Source: Endomicrobiia bacterium
Lineage (GTDB): Bacteria > Elusimicrobiota > Endomicrobiia > Endomicrobiales > Endomicrobiaceae
Length of the DNA: 20,432 nucleotides
Direction: 5' to 3'
Assembly (NCBI GenBank): GCA_025998295.1
Contig: BNVT01000011.1
Location: forward strand, 1-20,432
Part shown: positions 1-7,442 of the stretch, piece by piece
Position numbering within the stretch: position 1 is the stretch's first letter
Layout: the number at the start of each line of letters is the position of its first letter
Made by a program: the position numbers and the translations under genes
Notes under the pieces: model-generated
The model's database searches: none
Seen by the model: only the letters and a program-made list of their open reading frames with translations
Told to the model about the DNA's origin: nothing

Positions 1-771
1 ATTGCCTGTAAATGCGTCTCCTTTTGCAATGCCTCCGCATAATATTATGTCGTCTCCAAATTTCGGGGTTCCTGCGATAGTTATTGTATTACCAGTGGCA
101 TTGCCATTGCCTACAACAGCACCGCCATAAACATCTCCTTTAACTATTCCGCCATCAATTGTAACTTTATTATCTTTTGCGTTTCCGTTGCCGCAAACAA
201 AACCGCCACAAACATCCCTGTTAGCAGTTGCGTCAGTGATTGTAACCTCATTACTTTCCGCGTTTCCGTTGACGTTAACAGCACCGCCAGTAACAAATCC
301 TCCAATTGTCGCTTTGTTTATAAATACTTTATTACCAGAAGCTGTTCCATTTATTGTAAATCCGCCATAAACAGTACCTATATTGTCTCCTGCATTAATT
401 TCGACTCTATTATTATTAACGTTAACGTCTGATCCTACACCGGTAGCAGCAGCGCCACTGATGGAGCTATTATTAAAATTACCTCCGTTTACGATAACTT
501 TGTTGCCTGTCATCGATGAAATAGAACTACTAGCACCAATACAAGCGCCACTTGCCCGTCCAACGCTTGCTCCTTCTTCGATAATTAAAGTACATTTGTT
601 TGGGTCTTGCGGAAAAATGCCAGCATCATTCACGGTTCCATCATCTTTACTAGAATTAGCAGCGACATCTTCTTTATGAGTAGCATTAGAAGAGTCGAGT
701 ATTTTTGTATTCCCTCCCAAACAAATGCTAGTACAAACAAACATTGCTATTATTGCTAATATATTTTTCAT
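1..771 (-). CDS. Secreted Gly/Asn-rich repeat protein (autotransporter/adhesin-like), 3' end outside window
   Basis: An uninterrupted minus-strand frame of 257 codons runs from ATG at 771-769 to the left edge, so the gene is partial. Residues 1-20 (MKNILAIIAMFVCTSICLGG) look like a Sec signal peptide. From about residue 85 the protein consists of degenerate repeats of roughly 28-32 residues built on GNxVxI..GGxVxGxVYGG, for example GNGNAKDNKVTIDGG near 194-208 and GNGNATGNTITIAG near 221-234. Such repeats are typical of beta-helical passenger regions of autotransporters and adhesins. The outer-membrane domain that would confirm this is not in the window. Several cysteines (residues 60, 77, 188, 193, 245) are unusual for a beta-helix passenger. 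No clear Shine-Dalgarno precedes the ATG, and an upstream short ORF overlaps it. The secreted repeat protein is solid; adhesion is inference. Confidence 0.75.
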   Translation of the reverse strand, partial: MKNILAIIAMFVCTSICLGGNTKILDSSNATHKEDVAANSSKDDGTVNDAGIFPQDPNKCTLIIEEGASVGRASGACIGASSSISSMTGNKVIVNGGNFNNSSISGAAATGVGSDVNVNNNRVEINAGDNIGTVYGGFTINGTASGNKVFINKATIGGFVTGGAVNVNGNAESNEVTITDATANRDVCGGFVCGNGNAKDNKVTIDGGIVKGDVYGGAVVGNGNATGNTITIAGTPKFGDDIILCGGIAKGDAFTGN

Positions 772-806
772 GTACGGTCTGCTTCTTCTAATTTTTGTTT
801 TTTCAT
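768..806 (-). other. 12-codon leader ORF overlapping the repeat-protein start
   Basis: On the minus strand a strong ribosome site (AAAGAGGAAG) precedes ATG at 806-804. The ORF reads MKKQKLEEADRT and ends at TGA 770-768, which overlaps the ATG of the repeat protein (ATGA). The downstream gene has no comparable ribosome site, so its translation may depend on coupling to this leader. The leader starts with a run of six A followed by C and five A. The two start codons are 35 bases apart, so gain of one base would fuse the leader to the signal peptide. A translated leader is inference; the arrangement is seen directly. Confidence 0.5.
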
Positions 807-938
807 GGTTTCTTCCTCTTTTTAATTAAAATTTTTAAAAGTTGCAGATTTGTAACATGCATTTAAAGGATGCTTCTGAAAGCCAAAGACTTGAAAAATC
901 TATCTTTACACTTCTTAAAGCAGACAAGAATTTAAATC

Positions 939-1091
939 TTAGCTTTGCGCTTTTGTCCTTATATTTATGACTGTATCCTTGGCTTTGGGCAACATGAAAG
1001 GGTAATCGGTGTTAAAATGTAGCCCTCTGCTTTCTTTTCTAAGCATTGCAGAATCTACAATCATTTCTCTGTATCTCTGCTTCTCTCCACT
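939..1091 (-). pseudogene. nadB: C-terminal remnant of L-aspartate oxidase
   Basis: Minus-strand translation from 1091 gives KQRYREMIVDSAMLRKES followed by RGLHFNTDYP and then a stop at 941-939. The RKESRGLHFxxDYP segment is the hallmark C-terminal motif of L-aspartate oxidase (NadB), the flavoenzyme that makes iminoaspartate for de novo NAD synthesis. Only about 50 codons remain. The frame upstream is broken by TAA at 1094-1092, TGA about 40 bases further up and TAA at 1166-1164. A fragment in the same frame (1164-1241, including MEGVYITG) may be more of the same decayed gene, but I could not place it. No FAD-binding N-terminus is present, so the gene is non-functional. Confidence 0.75.
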
Positions 1092-1240
1092 TTACCACAC
1101 TAACCCTGTTTTGTCGCAAAAACAACATCACTCACTAAAAAACAAAGACATGGCAACAACGACTTACTTTTTAGTTTTAGAGAAACCCGTGATATACACA
1201 CCTTCCATACATTTGTTATGGTCTGCGACTAATACTACAA

Positions 1241-2113
1241 TCATCTAATCGGAGTCCCGGTTAACATCACAAGGCTTCTAAACTCCTTTATAAGTTTTAA
1301 TGTAGTTTCGCCCGGCTTACCATCTCCAATTTGTCTTGAATCAGCGACTACTACAGGTATTATTTCCGCCGCAGTACCTGTTAAAAAGCATTCATCCGCA
1401 GTATAAATGTCATAAGTGCTAATGCGTTCTTCTTTTACAGGAATTTTCAATTTATTTTTTGCAATTTCTATGGCAGCACCTCTTGTTATTCCTGCTAACG
1501 CGCCATCTGATGGCGAAGGCGTATAAAGAACGTCGTTTTTTACCAAGAAAATATTATCACCCGTACATTCAACCACATATCCTTCAGAATTTAACATTAT
1601 AGCTTCCATAACACCGCTTCTTGTTGCCTGTATTTTTGCAAGTATATTATTCAAATAATTTAGAGATTTTGTATTTGGACTTAAAGAATCTTGTCTTATT
1701 CTTCTGATAGAAACTGACACAATTTCCATGCCATTGTTATAAAGTTCTTCAGAATACAACGAAATACTATCCGCAATAATTATTATTGACGGCATAGTGC
1801 AATTTCCTGGATCCAGACCTAAATTTCCACAACCTCTCGTAACTACAAGCCTCATATAAGCTTCAGAAAATTTATTTGCTAAGAAAGTTTTGATAACAGC
1901 TTTTTCCATCTCCTTTTTATCAATTGGTATTGCAAGATTAATCGCCTTTGCTGAATCCCACAATCTATCCAAGTGTTCTTTTAATCTAAAAACTCTTCCA
2001 TTATATGCTCTTATTCCTTCAAAAATACCGTCTCCATAAAGCAAACCATGATCAAATACAGAAATTTTTGCTTCTTCTTTTTCTACAAGCTTCCCATCAA
2101 GATAAATTTTCAT
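1241..2113 (-). CDS. ilvE: Branched-chain-amino-acid aminotransferase (class IV PLP)
   Basis: Transfers the amino group between glutamate and the 2-oxo acids of valine, leucine and isoleucine in the cytoplasm, using PLP. It shows the fold-type IV pattern: FDHGLLYGDGIFEGIR near the N-terminus, RxxVTRG in the middle, the PLP lysine in NTKSLNYLNN (about residue 149), ECTGDNIF and the cofactor-phosphate segment LAGITRG, then FLTGTAAEI. About 290 residues is normal. Two ATGs lie six bases apart (2119 and 2113). The AAAGGGAG ribosome site directly abuts the first and is six bases from the second, so 2113 is the better start. D-amino-acid transaminase or aminodeoxychorismate lyase are related alternatives, but the motif set fits IlvE best. 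It may be transcribed with ispF upstream across a 190-base gap. Confidence 0.92.
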   Translation of the reverse strand: MKIYLDGKLVEKEEAKISVFDHGLLYGDGIFEGIRAYNGRVFRLKEHLDRLWDSAKAINLAIPIDKKEMEKAVIKTFLANKFSEAYMRLVVTRGCGNLGLDPGNCTMPSIIIIADSISLYSEELYNNGMEIVSVSIRRIRQDSLSPNTKSLNYLNNILAKIQATRSGVMEAIMLNSEGYVVECTGDNIFLVKNDVLYTPSPSDGALAGITRGAAIEIAKNKLKIPVKEERISTYDIYTADECFLTGTAAEIIPVVVADSRQIGDGKPGETTLKLIKEFRSLVMLTGTPIR

Positions 2114-2302
2114 ATCCATCTCCCTTTATATCAAATCAATAAACGTATATATTTATATAATCGGTTGACACTATAGTCGCTTGTTGTATCAAAAAAAACG
2201 TCGCAAATCAACAAATTATATCCAGACCACGGGAAACATATAATTAGATTGTTGTCGCAATTGTTCCCTCAAATGTGAAGCGAAGCTAACAGCAATAAAT
2301 AT

Positions 2303-2791
2303 TTACGCAAGAGGCCTATTATTTTTTTTTATAGATGCAACTGTCATAGAAGCTATACCTTCACCTTGACCGAGAAATCCTATTTTTTCGTTTGTAGTTG
2401 CTTTTATTCCTATTCGCTCTTTCTTTAATTTGATAACTTTAGAAATATTTGTTTTCATTTCAGCAATAAAAGGATATATTTTTGGAGCTTCAGCCACCAC
2501 TGTAATATCAACATTATTAATAGAAAACTTCTTTTTCTTTAACTCCTTACAAACTATTTCTAAAAGACAAACACTTGAAATATTTTTATATTTGGGATCC
2601 GTATTAGGAAAGAAATGACCTATATCGTTTAATCCTGCTGCGCCAAGCAGTGCATCCATCAATGCATGTACAAGGACATCCGCATCACTATGCCCATCAA
2701 GCCCTTTGGCATTTTTTATTTTTACGCCGCCTAAAATAAGTTCTCTGCCTTCTTCAAACCGATGAACATCGTATCCAAATCCTACGTACAT
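2303..2791 (-). CDS. ispF: 2-C-methyl-D-erythritol 2,4-cyclodiphosphate synthase
   Basis: Cyclises CDP-methylerythritol phosphate to MEcPP in the non-mevalonate isoprenoid pathway. The 162-residue protein has the family's metal ligands in GYDVHRF (Asp8, His10) and the conserved His42 in [16 protein letters not shown]. It also has [11 protein letters not shown] (56-66) and the C-terminal [17 protein letters not shown] segment. A TTG five codons upstream keeps the frame open, but GAGGA sits nine bases before ATG 2791 and IspF proteins begin immediately before the GxDVH motif, so ATG 2791 is the start. It follows ispD by 26 bases on the same strand, the usual ispDF pairing, and is almost certainly co-transcribed with it. 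Confidence 0.96.
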   Translation of the reverse strand: MYVGFGYDVHRFEEGRELILGGVKIKNAKGLDGHSDADVLVHALMDALLGAAGLNDIGHFFPNTDPKYKNISSVCLLEIVCKELKKKKFSINNVDITVVAEAPKIYPFIAEMKTNISKVIKLKKERIGIKATTNEKIGFLGQGEGIASMTVASIKKNNRPLA

Positions 2792-2817
2792 TTTTCTTAT
2801 CCTCAAACAATAAATTT

Positions 2818-3477
2818 TTAGGATTTTAATAATTTTTCAGCTAATGCAAAATCTTGCTTTGTTGTCACCTTAAAATTTGGAAACTTTGTTTCAACAGCAG
2901 AAACTTTAATTTTTAGATTTTCTATTAACTGCGAATCATCAGTAATATTTGCAGATATTTTTTTAGAATAAGCTTTTTTAAGAAGAGTACTTTTAAAAAT
3001 CTGTGGGGTTTGAGTGTTTCTTAAAAAAACTCTGTTTAAAGTTTTTAATATTTTATTGTTATTTGTAACTAATTTAATGGTATCTTTGGTTTTTTCAACC
3101 GCAGTAGCCGCTTCTGTTTTTTTAGCTTCTTTTAGAACAGCTAGGATATCCTTCTTCGATATTAAAGGCCTTGCGGCATCATGCACGGCAATAAAATCAA
3201 TATCATCTCTAACGAGCGCGAGTCCGTTTTTGACCGAATCAAATCTCTCTTTGCCTCCTGATATGCATTCAAAACTTGTTTTATACTTTGCGATCAAAGA
3301 TTTGAGAATATTTGAAGGAACAACCACAATTATTTGTTTAAAATTTTTTATTGACAAAAACGCGTTCACGCTCCACAAAAACATAGGTTTATTGTTAAGT
3401 TTTAAGAATTGTTTGGGAACTTTGTTTCCAAGCCTTTTGCCCAAACCTGCAGCTACTATTATTGCAGCATTTCTCAT
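2818..3477 (-). CDS. ispD: 2-C-methyl-D-erythritol 4-phosphate cytidylyltransferase
   Basis: Makes CDP-methylerythritol from MEP and CTP, the step before IspE/IspF in isoprenoid synthesis. The 219-residue protein begins [17 protein letters not shown], the nucleotide-binding loop with the conserved Arg15, then VPKQF (Lys22), [13 protein letters not shown] (74-86), AVHDAARP (97-104), the TQTPQIF segment and NFKV (Lys203). These match the family's CTP- and MEP-binding residues. The open frame extends 75 codons further upstream to 3702, but that extension is not IspD-like. The AGGGGA ribosome site just before ATG 3477 fixes the start. ispF follows 26 bases downstream. Confidence 0.95.
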   Translation of the reverse strand: MRNAAIIVAAGLGKRLGNKVPKQFLKLNNKPMFLWSVNAFLSIKNFKQIIVVVPSNILKSLIAKYKTSFECISGGKERFDSVKNGLALVRDDIDFIAVHDAARPLISKKDILAVLKEAKKTEAATAVEKTKDTIKLVTNNNKILKTLNRVFLRNTQTPQIFKSTLLKKAYSKKISANITDDSQLIENLKIKVSAVETKFPNFKVTTKQDFALAEKLLKS

Positions 3478-3566
3478 ATAAATTCCCCTATAATGTTTCC
3501 AAAAATTACTCTTCCTGTTAGCGTAAACGCTGCAGATGTCGTTAATACAAAGACAAAAATCCATCT
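3474..3566 (-). pseudogene. Possible membrane-protein remnant between aroE and ispD
   Basis: A 30-codon open stretch with no start codon begins after a TGA at 3569-3567. It reads WIFVFVLTTSAAFTLTGRVI then FGNIIGEFI and stops at TGA 3476-3474, which overlaps the ispD ATG (ATGA). It looks like one transmembrane segment. The stop-start overlap is typical of real gene pairs. It may be what is left of a gene once coupled to ispD, for instance the membrane part of a PIN/TRAM protein that neighbours ispD in some bacteria. That identity is a guess. Confidence 0.2.
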
Positions 3567-3625
3567 TCACCACATAATAAATACAACCGCTCAAATCAAC
3601 CATGACTGTTGTGCCAAAAACAAAA

Positions 3626-4447
3626 TTATAAAATAAATTTCTTGAAAAGTTGTTCTGCAATTTTAATGTCAGGATGCTTTCCTGTCCATATTTTAAAAGC
3701 ACAAGCGCCTTGATGAATTAGCATTCCTTCCCCCGTAAAAATTTTTAATCCATTATTCTTTGCAAACTTCACGAAAGGAGTTATCTTGTTATAAATTAAA
3801 TCGTATATAATCAAACTATTTTTAACTTTACTCGCGTTAAACGGCAAAATATCATCTTTTTTCATACCACAAGAAGAACTGTTAACAAGCAAATCTATTT
3901 TGAGGAGAATATCTGCTACTTTACTCATATCGACCCTTTTTATTTTAAATGTCTTTGCAAGATACTCAGCTTTGGCTAACGTTCTGTTTGCTACGTATAT
4001 ATTCTTTGCCTTAACGGTTTTTAACGCATACGCTATTGCTCTTGCAGCGCCACCAGATCCTATTATCAACACGTTTTTATTTTTTAAATTAACTTTTTTT
4101 GAATCTAAATCACAAATAAATCCAAGATAATCGGTGTTGTATCCACAAAGTTTACTATTTTTAACTGCAACTGTATTTATGCTTCCTATTTTTTTTGCAG
4201 ATTTATCTATGGCATCGACGTATTTCATTACAGTAACTTTGTGCGGCACTGTTACATTAAAACCGCTAAACTTTAGAATCTTTAAGGATTCTATCGTTTT
4301 TTTAAGATTTAACATATCCGGTTCAAAAGCAAGATAAGCACAATTTAATTTCTCTCTCTCAAACCATTTATTCTGCATCTGCGGTGAAAGCGAGTGTTTT
4401 ACTGGACACCCCAGAATTGCAAATAGTTTTGTTTCGGTATTTAGCAT
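3626..4447 (-). CDS. aroE: Shikimate dehydrogenase (NADP+)
   Basis: Reduces 3-dehydroshikimate to shikimate with NADPH in the aromatic amino-acid pathway. The 273-residue protein has the shikimate-binding SLSPQMQN (19-26), the catalytic lysine in NVTVPHK (Lys70) and the partner aspartate in NTDYLGF (Asp106). The Rossmann loop GSGGAARA is at 130-137. The C-terminal EGMLIHQGA motif corresponds to the family's GxxMLLxQa. The usual NATPxGM segment reads NSSSCGM, a mild deviation. AAGGA eight bases before ATG 4447 supports the start. Upstream are 133 bases and then the SpoIID-like gene on the same strand. Confidence 0.95.
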   Translation of the reverse strand: MLNTETKLFAILGCPVKHSLSPQMQNKWFEREKLNCAYLAFEPDMLNLKKTIESLKILKFSGFNVTVPHKVTVMKYVDAIDKSAKKIGSINTVAVKNSKLCGYNTDYLGFICDLDSKKVNLKNKNVLIIGSGGAARAIAYALKTVKAKNIYVANRTLAKAEYLAKTFKIKRVDMSKVADILLKIDLLVNSSSCGMKKDDILPFNASKVKNSLIIYDLIYNKITPFVKFAKNNGLKIFTGEGMLIHQGACAFKIWTGKHPDIKIAEQLFKKFIL

Positions 4448-4580
4448 TTAAATCCTTACATATATTCAGAGGCATTGCTCTGTTTTTAGTATTAAGATCC
4501 ATAAAACATCCTATCACTTCGCTAGTTCGCCTAGTGCTTGCATCTATTTTCAAGCGATCACAAATGTACCAATACAGAAA
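4448..4580 (-). pseudogene. Short open remnant between spoIID-like gene and aroE, weakly thioesterase-like
   Basis: Directly after the TAG of the SpoIID-like gene the same frame stays open across the whole gap and into the aroE start. It includes RTSEVIGCFMDLNTKNRAMP. The pattern 'hydrophobic strand - DLxTxxxxxxP' resembles the last strand of hotdog-fold acyl thioesterases (YbgC/FatA type), which would make this a C-terminal stump of a lost gene. No start codon with a ribosome site is visible and there is no room for the rest of the domain. Identity is weakly supported. An alternative is that it is simply spacer DNA, or a lost C-terminal extension of the upstream gene. Confidence 0.22.
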
Positions 4581-5705
4581 CTAGTTGGCTATATAATCTA
4601 GCATTTTTATTTTTGTTTTGGGATAAAAATGCTCTAAAATTTTTTTATATGTTTTTCCTTTTTCAGCCATGCCTTTAGCGCCCCATTGGCATAAACCAAA
4701 TTTATGTCCATAGCCTTTGCCTTTAAAATAAATTTTACCACCTTTTACCTCGATAGAGTCGAAAGCATGGCTTTTTATTTTATATTCGTCAATCGCAAGA
4801 CGAAATTCATAGGCATTTAACATCGTTTTACCTTTGGAATGTATTATTTCAAGTTCTTTTGCTGCGCCTGCTGGGGTTTTTCCTTTAATTTTTATCTTCT
4901 TTATTTTGCCGATGTTATTATTTGCAAGCTTTTTGCTTATTAGATTTGCGTCTACCTCTTGCTCCCATTTTGTATGTGGAGCTTTACAACAATAACCGCA
5001 TTTTACGCCTTTTAAGTAGGGCTTTTCCCAATTCCACACATATTTTGGATTGTCTGTACGACCTCCGCAATTAGAGTGAAAAAGTGTTTGAGCAAATTCA
5101 CCGTCATATGTTAAAACTTCTCCTTGAGTTTCTCGAACGGCTTGATCTGTTGCGTGAACCTCATCGCTTAGCCCTCCGTAAACCTGACAATGTGTCGTAG
5201 TGCACACATTAAAACCCTGATGCGCATGTCTGCTTAAATTACTAAGCGCATATGTTCTGCTTATAACAGCTTGTGCTTTTAAGGCTTCTTTACCAGAGGC
5301 AGAGCCCATCTCTTTTGGCAAAACACCTTTTACATAGTCTTCTATACTTAAAATATTAATGACATTTATTTTGTTACCCGATTTTATTAATTTTAAATAC
5401 CCCTGATATGGCTTAGAGTTAGCAAAAATTATACCGTTAGAAGGATTGATCTTTACAGGCAAAAACAATCTGTACTTCTTCATCTTAACACCTTTTGCCG
5501 AACGAGAAACATTAACGGTGCCTTTTGTAAGTTTCAATTTTCTGTTTGACGCGTCCAAAACATAGAAATCTTTTGAACTTCCCAACTCTAAAGATGTTGC
5601 ATCAACCATTATGCTTACAGCTATATTCTTTTGAACTTTGTCTACACTGTATGCGCTTGCGCACAACAGTGATACTAATAATGCACATGTAAATACTTTT
5701 TTCAT
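4581..5705 (-). CDS. SpoIID/LytB-domain protein, probable exported peptidoglycan lytic transglycosylase
   Basis: 374 residues with a clear signal peptide (residues 1-20, MKKVFTCALLVSLLCASAYS), so it acts outside the inner membrane. The SpoIID/LytB core spans about residues 117-365. It has VLPKEMG with the presumed catalytic Glu132, ALKAQAVISRTYAL (141-154), CTTTHCQVYGG (Cys168, Cys173), FHSNCGG (His210, Cys213) and the C-terminal GYGHKFGLCQWGAKGMA (331-347). In sporulating Firmicutes SpoIID cleaves denuded glycan strands during engulfment. Homologues in non-sporulating Gram-negatives are thought to act in cell-wall remodelling or separation; that role here is inference. Extra cysteines (236, 239, 240) add a CxxCC cluster. 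A promoter is visible at 5732-5759; the ribosome site (GAGAA) is weak. Confidence 0.88.
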   Translation of the reverse strand: MKKVFTCALLVSLLCASAYSVDKVQKNIAVSIMVDATSLELGSSKDFYVLDASNRKLKLTKGTVNVSRSAKGVKMKKYRLFLPVKINPSNGIIFANSKPYQGYLKLIKSGNKINVINILSIEDYVKGVLPKEMGSASGKEALKAQAVISRTYALSNLSRHAHQGFNVCTTTHCQVYGGLSDEVHATDQAVRETQGEVLTYDGEFAQTLFHSNCGGRTDNPKYVWNWEKPYLKGVKCGYCCKAPHTKWEQEVDANLISKKLANNNIGKIKKIKIKGKTPAGAAKELEIIHSKGKTMLNAYEFRLAIDEYKIKSHAFDSIEVKGGKIYFKGKGYGHKFGLCQWGAKGMAEKGKTYKKILEHFYPKTKIKMLDYIAN

Positions 5706-5731
5706 TTGTTATTGGTTCTCTAGGCATTAGT

Positions 5732-5759
5732 ACTATACATGATTTTCCCCATTTTGCAA
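5732..5759 (-). promoter_or_regulatory. Sigma70-type promoter for the SpoIID-like gene
   Basis: On the minus strand TTGCAA (5759-5754), a 16-base spacer and TATAGT (5737-5732) lie about 27 bases before the ATG at 5705. Together with the plus-strand start of the ABC-F gene this makes 5706-6035 a divergent promoter region. I see no gene in that interval. Confidence 0.5.
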
Positions 5760-5973
5760 GCAATCTTTGTAAGTTCTTATTATAACCAAGCAACAAACTA
5801 AACCATCCCTTCATTATTACTCTATCATCAAACAAACCTTTAAGATATTTTTCATTGTATATAATTTTATCACATAATCCAAGACTATAAATTTGTTTAT
5901 TTGCAAACATTTGTTAGGAAATTTGAACAGAATAGTTGTAAATAGTGCGTATCCAGATATAGGGCAATGCTCT

Positions 5974-6003
5974 TTGTGTCCCGTAACCACATAACCGTAA
6001 AAT
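5974..6003 (+). promoter_or_regulatory. Candidate promoter for the ABC-F gene
   Basis: TTGTGT, an 18-base spacer and TAAAAT (5998-6003) precede the GGAG ribosome site at 6021 and ATG 6036. The hexamers match the consensus only moderately, so this is the best candidate rather than a firm call. Confidence 0.35.
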
Positions 6004-6035
6004 TTGTTACAATTTTGTCTGGAGATAAATACTAT

Positions 6036-7442
6036 ATGCAAAAACCTATTTTTATAAATAAACTTGGCTTATCCTTTCAAAATAAAATCTGTTTTGAAGA
6101 TTTTTCGACGCAAATACAACCCGGTGCCCATATAGCAATTATTGGCAATAATGGGTCTGGTAAATCGTCTTTGCTAAAAATTATTAAAGGTGACCTAGCT
6201 ACATATAGTGGCGAAATAGAAAACAATAAAGATGCTGTTTTTGGTTATGTACCACAGTTAATTTATGAATACGAAAATTTAAGTGGCGGGGAAAAATTTA
6301 ACAAGGCTTTAAGCGCTGCTTTTGCAATCAAACCCGACATCTTACTTTTAGACGAACCGACAAATCATCTAGATTTAAAAAACCGTAAAGCTCTCATGAA
6401 AATGCTAAGTTTTTACAAAGGTACGCTTATTGTTGCATCCCACGATGTTGAACTTTTAAGAAATTCTATTAGTACGCTATGGCATATAGACAATAGAACT
6501 ATAAATATTTTTAACGGAAAGTATGACGATCATCTTCAAACAATATCTCAAAAACGCCAAAGCATTGAGGACGAACTCTATTCTCTTGTAAAAGAAAAGA
6601 AAGAAAACCATAAAGCATTAATGAAACAACAACAGCGCTCAAAAAAGAGCAAACAAAGAGGTGAAAAACTTGTTGAGCAAAAAAGATGGATCCCTGCCGT
6701 AGGAGATTTGAAAGAAACTTCCGCAAAAAAAACTGCAGGCAAAAAACAAAAAACAATTTTAGATAAAAGGATTTTTTTAAAGACGCGTCTTTCAAGCTTA
6801 AGAATTCCTGAAGTAATAAGCTTAAGTTTTTCTTTAACAGCTAAAGATATAGGAACAAAAACAGTTGTTTCAATAAGCAATGGCGCCGCAGGTTATGAAG
6901 GTAAAACAATTTTAACAAACATAAATTTGTCTGTTACAGGAAATGAACATTTGGCAATAACAGGTGATAACGGTTCCGGAAAAACAACTTTGATTAAAGC
7001 TATTTTAAATTATCCTCAAGTTATAAAAACAGGCACTTGGGATTTACCGCACACTGAAGATATAGGCTATTTAGATCAAAATTACAGTTCTTTAGACCCT
7101 TCAAAAACAGTTTTAGAAACAGTTATCGAGTCAACCTCTAAAAAAACACATTCTCAAACGAGAGATTTTTTAAATGACTTTTTGTTTAGAAAAAATGAGG
7201 AAATAAACAAGTTTATTTCCGTTTTATCCGGCGGAGAGAAAGCAAGGCTTTCGCTTGCCAAAATTGCGTTACAAACGCCAAAAATACTGCTCATAGACAA
7301 AATAACAAACAATATTGATTTAGAAACAAAAGAATATACTACACAAGTGCTAAAAGAATACCCCGGAGCAATGATAATAATTTCTCATGACACTGCATTT
7401 TTAGAAAATATAGGAATTAACCACACCTACTCCATTAAGTAG
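6036..7442 (+). CDS. ABC-F family ATPase, second nucleotide site degenerate
   Basis: 468 residues with two ABC domains and no membrane segments, the layout of ABC-F translation/ribosome-associated ATPases. Domain 1: Walker A GNNGSGKS (37-44), signature LSGGE (82-86), Walker B LLLDEPTNHLD (103-113). A charged linker rich in Lys/Gln (about 170-260) contains the KxKQRGEKLVEQKRW segment. Domain 2: Walker A GDNGSGKT (310-317), signature LSGGE (397-401). Its Walker B reads LLIDKITNNID (418-428), where the catalytic Glu is Lys422 and the DEPTNHLD signature is lost. The distance from Walker A to signature in domain 1 is short. ABC-F proteins either protect ribosomes from antibiotics or tune translation; which applies cannot be told here. 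GGAG lies 11 bases before ATG 6036. An in-frame upstream ATG at 5967 lacks a ribosome site. Confidence 0.85.
   Translation: MQKPIFINKLGLSFQNKICFEDFSTQIQPGAHIAIIGNNGSGKSSLLKIIKGDLATYSGEIENNKDAVFGYVPQLIYEYENLSGGEKFNKALSAAFAIKPDILLLDEPTNHLDLKNRKALMKMLSFYKGTLIVASHDVELLRNSISTLWHIDNRTINIFNGKYDDHLQTISQKRQSIEDELYSLVKEKKENHKALMKQQQRSKKSKQRGEKLVEQKRWIPAVGDLKETSAKKTAGKKQKTILDKRIFLKTRLSSLRIPEVISLSFSLTAKDIGTKTVVSISNGAAGYEGKTILTNINLSVTGNEHLAITGDNGSGKTTLIKAILNYPQVIKTGTWDLPHTEDIGYLDQNYSSLDPSKTVLETVIESTSKKTHSQTRDFLNDFLFRKNEEINKFISVLSGGEKARLSLAKIALQTPKILLIDKITNNIDLETKEYTTQVLKEYPGAMIIISHDTAFLENIGINHTYSIK

Noticed and set aside
188..679. Plus-strand frames encoding Thr/Pro/Leu-rich peptides
   Set aside because: They are the complement of the minus-strand repeat protein, which has a signal peptide and a coherent repeat structure.
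2165..2192. Plus-strand TTGACA with nearby TATCAA upstream of ilvE
   Set aside because: No plus-strand gene follows, and the second hexamer is poor.
3478..3702. 75-residue N-terminal extension of IspD
   Set aside because: The segment is not IspD-like and overlaps the aroE end. A good ribosome site lies directly before the internal ATG at 3477.
5817..6041. Minus-strand frames in the divergent gap before the SpoIID-like gene
   Set aside because: No ribosome site or family resemblance. Promoter-like sequences for the flanking genes occupy the gap.
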